A stretch of DNA of 64,000 bases from Aquibacillus sediminis (GTDB taxonomy: Bacteria; Bacillota; Bacilli; Bacillales; Amphibacillaceae), in assembly GCF_005870085.1 (NCBI RefSeq), contig NZ_SZNM01000001.1:1-64000 (forward strand), written 5' to 3'. A program made the position numbers and the translations under genes. Under the pieces are notes generated by a model. It made no database searches. It was not told the origin of the DNA and worked only from the letters and a program-made list of their open reading frames with translations. This document shows, piece by piece, positions 58,694-64,000 of the stretch (the stretch's first letter is position 1; every line of letters begins with the position of its first letter).

Positions 58694-60988
58694 TTATTTG
58701 CTCCCCCTTGTAGCTTCCCACGCTTTTTGAAAGTCCTCTTTATTTAAGCTATTACTAATTTCATTACTAGTACTTTCATCGATCCGTAGTGCTTGAAATT
58801 GGACCGCTTCATCAACTAAGTTGACTACAAAACGAGCATTACCATCAATACGATTCTTATTAAATTGTTCGGTTAAATAATCGGTTGCTTCATCTTCGAG
58901 TTGATATTGATAGGATTCGATATGGAACTTCGTAATTTCCAGCAATTCATCTGAACGATAATTTTCAAAAGTGAAATATTTCTTAAATCTAGATTCCAAC
59001 CCAGGATTACTATGAATAAATTGTTCCATTTCATCCTCATACCCAGCAAGAATGACCACTAAATTTTCGTTATGTTTGGTCATTTCATCAACAAGTGTAT
59101 CGATTGCTTCTTTTCCAAAGTCTTTTTCACCACGATATAACGAATAAGCCTCATCAATAAACAGGACACCACCTAATGCCTCTCGAACTTTTTGTTTCGT
59201 TTTAATAGCAGTTTGTCCCACATAACCTGCTACTAAATCACTGCGAGATGCCAGTACGAAGTGGCCTCTTTTTAGTAGCCCGCATTCTTTTAAAATTTGC
59301 GAGTAAATCTTTGCCACCGTTGTCTTCCCTGTTCCTGGGTTTCCTGAAAATACAGCATGTAATTGTACAGGAACTGGAGGTAAACCTTTTTGTTTACGTT
59401 GTTGTTGAACCCTAACAAAAGAGGATAATTTTTTAACTTCTTGCTTAATATTGGCTAATCCTATTAGTTGATCGAGCTGTTGCAATGGTTGCACATCATT
59501 TTCTTGCTGCTCCATAAAATCAAGGTCATTTGTATCGATCTTCATGTGTTGTAGCCAATTTTCATTTGGGTTAATTGTTTCCTTGGCACCTTTCTTGAAA
59601 ATGGCTTTAAGAACAAGATCTCTTACTGTTCTTGCATTACCAAATGATTCATCTACTCGCGATTTTTCAATTAAGCCTTCAAATTTATTTAATGCCTCAT
59701 CGGTAAAGAAATAATCATTTTCTAATGCAGTTTTTTCGGCAATTTGCAACAACTCATCCATTTGGAAATCTGGTAAAGCAATATGATTTTGCTCAGGAAA
59801 ACGACTCCGCAATCCTGGATTAGCCCATAAAAACTGTCGCATTTCCTCGGGATACCCGGCTAACATGACAGCGAATTGATTTGCATATTCCTTACTTGTC
59901 ATACTGGTTACCAATGTATCAATAACAGCTTGACCATAATCATTTGCCGTTTGCCCTTCTCGTTTCAAACTGTAAGCTTCATCAATAAACAGTACCCCTC
60001 CAACTGATTGTCTTACATAATTAAGGGTATTTTCTTCACTCTGCCCCATATAAGAACCAACCAAATGAGATCTATTTACCTCTGTTACGTGATTGGTACT
60101 TAGTAAACCTAACTCGTGATAAATGGAAGTAAGTAATCTCGCTATCGTTGTTTTACCTGTTCCTGGATTTCCCGTAATAATCATGTGAATTCCTGGCTCA
60201 TCCACCATATGAAAACCTAGCTTTTTTCGTTCTGTCTGATACTTTAAATAATGATAATATTGTCGGATATATTGCTTCACTTCTTTTAATCCGATCATTT
60301 CGTCCAATTGTTCTAACGGACTCTTGTTATCATGAACCGTAAATGCGTCAGGTAAAGCTTGATAAAATTCAATCATCAATGCTTCCATATTTTTAACTTG
60401 CTGATTTAGTGTTTGAACAGGTGTATTTGATTTACGATTCGTAATCGCCTCAATAGTTTCCTCTAGTGTTTCGGCTAAAGATTGTAATTGTTTTTCAATT
60501 TTTTGAAACAGCAAATAAAGTTCGCTTTCCGTATTTTTCTCCGCAATGACACCTGTTTCACTTTTCTTTTCTAATACGACTTCGATTTCTTCAAGTAATT
60601 CTTTACTCTTTTTTAGCTTTACTTGATCAAAGTCAGTTTCTCTTATCGACCACTCGGCAAATACATCAATTTGCATGCTGGAATAAAAGTTAAAATATGA
60701 CTTTAAATTTTTTAATTCATTTAAAACAACGGATGTAGAATCATGAAAAGCAGCCTCTTGTAATAACGTATCAGTTATTTTATTATCATTAAAGTTTCTT
60801 TGTAATCGATAATAAGCTAACATGGTATATAGTATAGAGATTGTAGATGAATCTATCTCGATGATGTCTTGTTTACTTTTATCTAAAAGCCTAAGAATTT
60901 CTATCTCTTTAAGTGGTGGTATATCATGGATGGAATCCCACTCCACTATTTCTTTTTCTAATTCTTTAAGCTTTTTTATATTTTTCAT
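58694..60988 (-). CDS. Twin AAA+ ATPase, SpoVK/CbbX-like
   Basis: 764 aa. The N-terminal ~220 residues are helical and of unknown fold. Two CbbX-type AAA+ modules follow. Module 1: Walker A TGNPGTGKTTIARLL, Walker B GGVLFIDEAYSL, arginine finger region NPGLRSRFPEQN. Module 2: SGNPGTGKTTVAKIY, GGVLFIDEAYSLYRG, NPGLESRFKKYF. Each module is preceded by LDxxIGL and followed by GNARxVxxLV. B. subtilis SpoVK has one such module. ATG 60988 has GAAGGG 9 nt upstream. It forms a tight operon with yneP and yneQ, a place not occupied by it in B. subtilis as I recall. Confidence 0.85.
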   Translation of the reverse strand: MKNIKKLKELEKEIVEWDSIHDIPPLKEIEILRLLDKSKQDIIEIDSSTISILYTMLAYYRLQRNFNDNKITDTLLQEAAFHDSTSVVLNELKNLKSYFNFYSSMQIDVFAEWSIRETDFDQVKLKKSKELLEEIEVVLEKKSETGVIAEKNTESELYLLFQKIEKQLQSLAETLEETIEAITNRKSNTPVQTLNQQVKNMEALMIEFYQALPDAFTVHDNKSPLEQLDEMIGLKEVKQYIRQYYHYLKYQTERKKLGFHMVDEPGIHMIITGNPGTGKTTIARLLTSIYHELGLLSTNHVTEVNRSHLVGSYMGQSEENTLNYVRQSVGGVLFIDEAYSLKREGQTANDYGQAVIDTLVTSMTSKEYANQFAVMLAGYPEEMRQFLWANPGLRSRFPEQNHIALPDFQMDELLQIAEKTALENDYFFTDEALNKFEGLIEKSRVDESFGNARTVRDLVLKAIFKKGAKETINPNENWLQHMKIDTNDLDFMEQQENDVQPLQQLDQLIGLANIKQEVKKLSSFVRVQQQRKQKGLPPVPVQLHAVFSGNPGTGKTTVAKIYSQILKECGLLKRGHFVLASRSDLVAGYVGQTAIKTKQKVREALGGVLFIDEAYSLYRGEKDFGKEAIDTLVDEMTKHNENLVVILAGYEDEMEQFIHSNPGLESRFKKYFTFENYRSDELLEITKFHIESYQYQLEDEATDYLTEQFNKNRIDGNARFVVNLVDEAVQFQALRIDESTSNEISNSLNKEDFQKAWEATRGSK

Positions 60989-61200
60989 TGCAATCATCCC
61001 TTCTGTGCCTTTTACATTTTACCATAGTTAAATACCTAAGTTTATTAAATTGCATTTGAACAATTGGTACAAGCTTGATTGGTAAGGTGATGAAGAGACC
61101 TTATAGATAACAATTCTCGCCCCTTGTTGCCCTTGTTAAATCTAAAATGAAAAATGTATGTAAATAAAGTACCTTGAACCACTTAGATGAAAACAAATGA

Positions 61201-61272
61201 AAGTTCACTCCCACTTAAACATCTCTGTTTCCTTTCATGGGGAGTCTTGCGGACTGTTGCACCGGGCGAGAC
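61201..61272. repeat. Dispersed intergenic repeat, copy C (partial)
   Basis: Contains CACTCCCACTTAAACATCTC, TTTCCTTTCATG, GGAGTCTTGCGGACTG and TTGCACCGGG, matching the right half of copy A at 1231-1386. It lies in the 327-nt gap between the AAA+ gene and tlp. Confidence 0.6.
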
Positions 61273-61280
61273 TAAATATT

Positions 61281-61308
61281 AAAAAGCCCTCTTACTCAGA
61301 GGGCTTTT
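61281..61308 (-). terminator. Terminator of sspN–tlp
   Basis: AAAAGCCCTCT with AGAGGGCTTTT, 11-bp stem, 5-nt loop. Confidence 0.85.
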
Positions 61309-61315
61309 AAAATTA

Positions 61316-61552
61316 TTATCGATCCTGTTGATCATGATATTCATCTTTAATTTCTTGACGCATTGCTTGAATCGATTCTTCACGTCGTGCATTTTTAGCT
61401 TTAATTTTTTGTTTTTCGTCTTCTGAAGCAAATTGCATCGTTTCGTGTGAAGCTTCAATATTTTGAATAGTATCTTGTACCATGTTTTGTAACTTTTCTA
61501 CGTTATCAGAACGATCATCCGGATTTGGACGTTGATTTTGCTGATGACTCAT
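61316..61552 (-). CDS. tlp: Small acid-soluble spore protein Tlp
   Basis: 78 aa, highly charged and helical: NPDDRSDNVEKLQNMVQDTIQNI (shown as PDDRSDNVEKLQ), then EDEKQKIKAKNARREESI and RQEIKDEYHDQQDR. This is the thioredoxin-like SASP named Tlp, although it is not a thioredoxin. GGGAGG lies 9 nt upstream of the ATG at 61552. sspN is just upstream, as in B. subtilis, where both are made in the forespore under sigmaG. Confidence 0.88.
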   Translation of the reverse strand: MSHQQNQRPNPDDRSDNVEKLQNMVQDTIQNIEASHETMQFASEDEKQKIKAKNARREESIQAMRQEIKDEYHDQQDR

Positions 61553-61565
61553 GCGATAAACCTCC

Positions 61566-61709
61566 CTATTTCCCTTTTGTTTGAATAACCTTAGGCTGTT
61601 CATTTGATTTCATCGACATTTTTTTACCTTTATTACCGCCGGCTTCTAACGGTTGCGTACCTAAATGACTAGGTCGAAAATGTTGCGAATCTTTTTTTGG
61701 ATTACCCAA
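61566..61709 (-). CDS. sspN: Small acid-soluble spore protein SspN
   Basis: 47 aa: (M)GNPKKDSQHFRPSHLGT, then GGNKGKKM and the end KVIQTKGK. This matches the B. subtilis SspN pattern (MGNNKK…NHLGT…GGNKGKQM…VIQTKG). The start is the TTG at 61709, with AAAGGGG 9 nt upstream; an ATG at 61718 lies against the ribosome-binding site. It is followed by tlp after 13 nt. Confidence 0.85.
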   Translation of the reverse strand: MGNPKKDSQHFRPSHLGTQPLEAGGNKGKKMSMKSNEQPKVIQTKGK

Positions 61710-61825
61710 GACAAACATCCCCTTTCTATAGTGGATGACAAGTTTATTATTTGCTACCTTGAACACCTTATACCCTTGATCACATATTGCGAGAGAATTC
61801 ATCGTTTCCAATGCTATTGGAATAA

Positions 61826-61861
61826 AAAAACCGACATCATTTCTAATGAATGTCGATTTTT
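61826..61861 (-). terminator. Terminator of the FbpB-like gene
   Basis: CGACATTCATT and an A-rich complementary arm around AATGATGTCG, followed by TTTTTTT on the minus strand. Confidence 0.7.
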
Positions 61862-61917
61862 CATATCCCTATTTTTTGCACCGATATAGTGACCAATACA
61901 TAAAAATGTTAGGATGA

Positions 61918-62058
61918 TCATGTTTCTTGTTGGAAGGATTGGTTGTATTTTTGATCAATTTTTTCTTCAATTTCACTCATAATTTGATCATCTTTAAGTA
62001 TTTCATTTCTATTTTCTTGAACAAGTTCTTCGAATGTTGGCTTTCTTCTTAATCCGAT
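61918..62058 (-). CDS. FbpB-family small basic protein with a non-canonical start codon
   Basis: A frame of 46 residues, GLRRKPTFEELVQENRN then EILKDDQIMSEIEEKIDQK, closely follows the FbpB consensus (RRK-x-SFEELVxENKxELLKDxxxMxxIExxI). FbpB helps the FsrA sRNA in iron-sparing in B. subtilis. AAAGGAG lies at normal distance, but the frame has no ATG, GTG or TTG near it. Candidate initiators are ATC at 62058 or 62061, or ATT at 62064. A single C-to-G change at the 62056 codon would give ATG. It could be a decayed start, a sequence error, or real AUC/AUU initiation. A good terminator follows. Confidence 0.6.
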   Translation of the reverse strand: MGLRRKPTFEELVQENRNEILKDDQIMSEIEEKIDQKYNQSFQQET

Positions 62059-62175
62059 GATAATCCTCTCCTTTAATAAAAGTTGCTTATTTTAAGGATT
62101 ACCACTTTTCAGAAAAGTATAAGTGTTAGTATTAAAATCAAAATAAAAATCGAAATGTCTCACAATTGCATAATT

Positions 62176-62208
62176 AAAAGGACAGCTGATGACAGCTGTC
62201 CTTTTTTT
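62176..62208 (-). terminator. Terminator of citB
   Basis: AAAAGGACAGCTG with CAGCTGTCCTTTT, 13-bp stem, 4-nt loop, T-tract. Confidence 0.9.
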
Positions 62209-62211
62209 CTC

Positions 62212-64000
62212 TTAGTTCGCAACTTTACTATCTAATTTATTACGTAGTACCATTTGTAAAATACCACCATGACGATAGTAGTCAATTTCGACTTCACTAT
62301 CAAAACGAGCAATTACTTTAAATTGTGTTTTGTTTCCTTCTTCATCGGTAGCCGTTACGTTAATTAAATCGTGTGGTTTAACATCTTCCGTAATCTCTAC
62401 ATCAAATGTTTCTTGACCTGTTAAACCAAGCGATTCAGCACTGTCTCCGTCTTGGAACTGTAAAGGTAATACACCCATCATTACTAAGTTAGAACGGTGA
62501 ATACGTTCAAAACTTTCAGCAATTACTGTTTTAATTCCGAGTAAGTTTGTTCCTTTAGCAGCCCAGTCACGAGAACTTCCCATCCCGTAATCTTTACCAG
62601 CTACTACTAATGTACCTGTACCATCTTCTTGATACTTCATTGCAGCATCATAAATTGGCATAACTTCTTCTGTTGGCCAGTACGTTGTATAGCCACCTTC
62701 TGTACCAGGTGCTAATTTATTTTTAATACGGATGTTTCCAAATGTACCGCGCATCATCACTTCATGATTACCACGTCGGGAACCATAAGAGTTAAAGTTT
62801 CGTGGTGAAACATTTTTCTCCTGTAAATACTTACCTGCAGGCATGTCTTTTGCAATTGCACCAGCTGGTGAAATATGGTCAGTCGTTACCGAATCACCGA
62901 ATTTACCAATTGCACGAAGTCCTGATAATGATTCGACTTTTCCTGCATCTTTTGACAACCCTTCAAAGAATGGTGGGTTTTGAATATAAGTAGACTCACT
63001 GTCCCATTTGTATAATGGTTCATCTGTTGTCTCAATTTCATTCCACTTCTCATTAGATTTGAATACTTCTTCATACTCTTTACGGTAAATTTCTGGTGTA
63101 ACAACTTTGGCTACTTGTTCTCTGATTTCATCCATTGTAGGCCAAATATCATCAAAGTAAATCGCATTTCCATCTTTATCTTGACCAATTGGTTCTGTTT
63201 TCAGGTCAACATCTACACTACCTGCTAGCGCATAAGCGACAACTAATGGTGGAGAAGCCAAGTAGTTTGCTTTCACTAATGGGTGAATACGACCTTCAAA
63301 GTTACGGTTACCAGATAATACAGAAGAAACTGTTAAGTCATTGTCTGCAATTGCTTTTTCAATTTCTTCAGAAAGTGGTCCAGAGTTACCGATACATGTT
63401 GTACATCCATAACCAACAAGGTTAAATCCTAATTTATTTAGATAAGGCATTAACCCTGAATCATCCAAGTAACGCGTAACTACTTTAGACCCTGGAGCTA
63501 ATGACGTTTTAACATAAGCAGGTACTTCTAACCCTTTTTCCACTGCTTTTTTAGCAAGAAGACCAGCACCTAACATTACGTAAGGGTTAGATGTGTTTGT
63601 ACAAGAAGTAATCGCTGCGATTGCAAGTGCACCTGTTTTCATGACAGATGTTTTACCACTTGGATGCTCAACTTTTACTTCCTTATCAAACTCACTCTCA
63701 TCTAAACCAAAGCCTTGGTTACCTGCTGGAGCAGTTACCGACTTATTAAAAGATTCTTTCATCTTAGATAAAGGAATAAGATCTTGCGGACGCTTAGGAC
63801 CAGATAAGTTCGGCTCTAATTCAGAGAGATCAATTTCCACTAATTCGGTGAATTCTGGATCTTTTTGATCTGGTGAATACCAAAGATTATTTTCTTTACA
63901 ATACTTTTCAACAAGTGCAATGTGATCTTCACTACGTCCAGTCAAACGCAAGTAGTTAAGTGCTTCTTCATCAACTGGGAAGAAACCACATGTCGCACCA
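62212..64000 (-). CDS. citB: Aconitate hydratase, C-terminal two thirds (truncated by window edge)
   Basis: A TCA-cycle aconitase of the AcnA/IRP1 type; in bacilli it also binds RNA when the cluster is lost. The frame stays open to the right edge ([21 protein letters not shown] read in parts as ATCGFFPVD and [10 protein letters not shown]), so the N-terminus lies outside. The 4Fe-4S cysteines are C in [10 protein letters not shown] and the pair in [12 protein letters not shown]. The swivel domain follows, with [20 protein letters not shown] and [16 protein letters not shown]. Placement beside sspN–tlp–yneP–yneQ agrees with B. subtilis. Confidence 0.95.
   Translation of the reverse strand, partial: GATCGFFPVDEEALNYLRLTGRSEDHIALVEKYCKENNLWYSPDQKDPEFTELVEIDLSELEPNLSGPKRPQDLIPLSKMKESFNKSVTAPAGNQGFGLDESEFDKEVKVEHPSGKTSVMKTGALAIAAITSCTNTSNPYVMLGAGLLAKKAVEKGLEVPAYVKTSLAPGSKVVTRYLDDSGLMPYLNKLGFNLVGYGCTTCIGNSGPLSEEIEKAIADNDLTVSSVLSGNRNFEGRIHPLVKANYLASPPLVVAYALAGSVDVDLKTEPIGQDKDGNAIYFDDIWPTMDEIREQVAKVVTPEIYRKEYEEVFKSNEKWNEIETTDEPLYKWDSESTYIQNPPFFEGLSKDAGKVESLSGLRAIGKFGDSVTTDHISPAGAIAKDMPAGKYLQEKNVSPRNFNSYGSRRGNHEVMMRGTFGNIRIKNKLAPGTEGGYTTYWPTEEVMPIYDAAMKYQEDGTGTLVVAGKDYGMGSSRDWAAKGTNLLGIKTVIAESFERIHRSNLVMMGVLPLQFQDGDSAESLGLTGQETFDVEITEDVKPHDLINVTATDEEGNKTQFKVIARFDSEVEIDYYRHGGILQMVLRNKLDSKVAN

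Overview
The window is chromosomal DNA of a low-GC, endospore-forming member of the Bacillaceae. The spore genes sspL, sspN and tlp, a KapD-like exonuclease, a sporulation-type sensor kinase, and the order citB–sspN–tlp–yneP–yneQ and plsY–yneT–parE–parC recall the Bacillus subtilis chromosome. The dispersed repeats resemble those of Oceanobacillus/Virgibacillus-type halotolerant bacilli; that placement comes from memory, not from a search. No rRNA, tRNA, CRISPR array or prophage was seen.

Layout. 1–2.6 kb: left end of an IS200/IS605-type element cut by the window edge, a UV-damage endonuclease, and a KapD-like exonuclease. 2.8–7.5 kb: a compact respiratory cluster on the + strand. It holds a CoxIIa-like peptide, a CuA subunit, a heme-copper catalytic subunit, an SCO/SenC copper chaperone, a membrane protein, and a separate lipoprotein carrying its own CuA ligand set. 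7.6–13.3 kb: a broken membrane-protein gene, ilvA, proBA under a proline T-box, and a YitT-like protein. 13.4–21.3 kb: a tricarboxylate-type uptake system (TctC plus a TctA–TctB fusion), small membrane proteins, an MFS exporter and a luciferase-like monooxygenase. 21.8–30.5 kb: ilvE and glutamate synthase with its divergent regulator gltC. 30.6–35 kb: sspL, ypcP, a PAS histidine kinase, msrA and a second luciferase-like monooxygenase. 35.6–43 kb: the hisZGDBHAFIE operon with hisJ divergent. 43–58 kb: dynamin-like DynA, a flavin reductase, topoisomerase IV (parEC), yneT, plsY, folE2, yidD, and a MetE-like protein with an MFS permease. 58–64 kb: yneQ, yneP, a twin AAA+ ATPase, tlp, sspN, an FbpB-like peptide and citB, which runs off the right edge.

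The most interesting system is the respiratory cluster. The catalytic subunit aligns almost residue for residue with Thermus ba3 oxidase and keeps all six metal-ligand histidines. The tyrosine that is cross-linked to a CuB histidine in oxygen reductases (Y237) is replaced by asparagine. Its gene order (CuA subunit, catalytic subunit, SenC, membrane ORF) matches that described for sNOR-type nitric oxide reductases. The cluster promoter and the CuA-lipoprotein promoter each carry an Fnr/CRP-like box with identical 21-bp spacing to the -10 element, placing both boxes at -41.5. I infer an oxygen-regulated, CuA-dependent NO reductase with its own membrane-anchored CuA electron carrier.

Three roughly 500-bp terminal-inverted-repeat elements, each carrying two opposed palindromic modules, sit between operons near 2.8, 21.3 and 35.0 kb. 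A second dispersed repeat occurs near 1.2, 7.6 and 61.2 kb.
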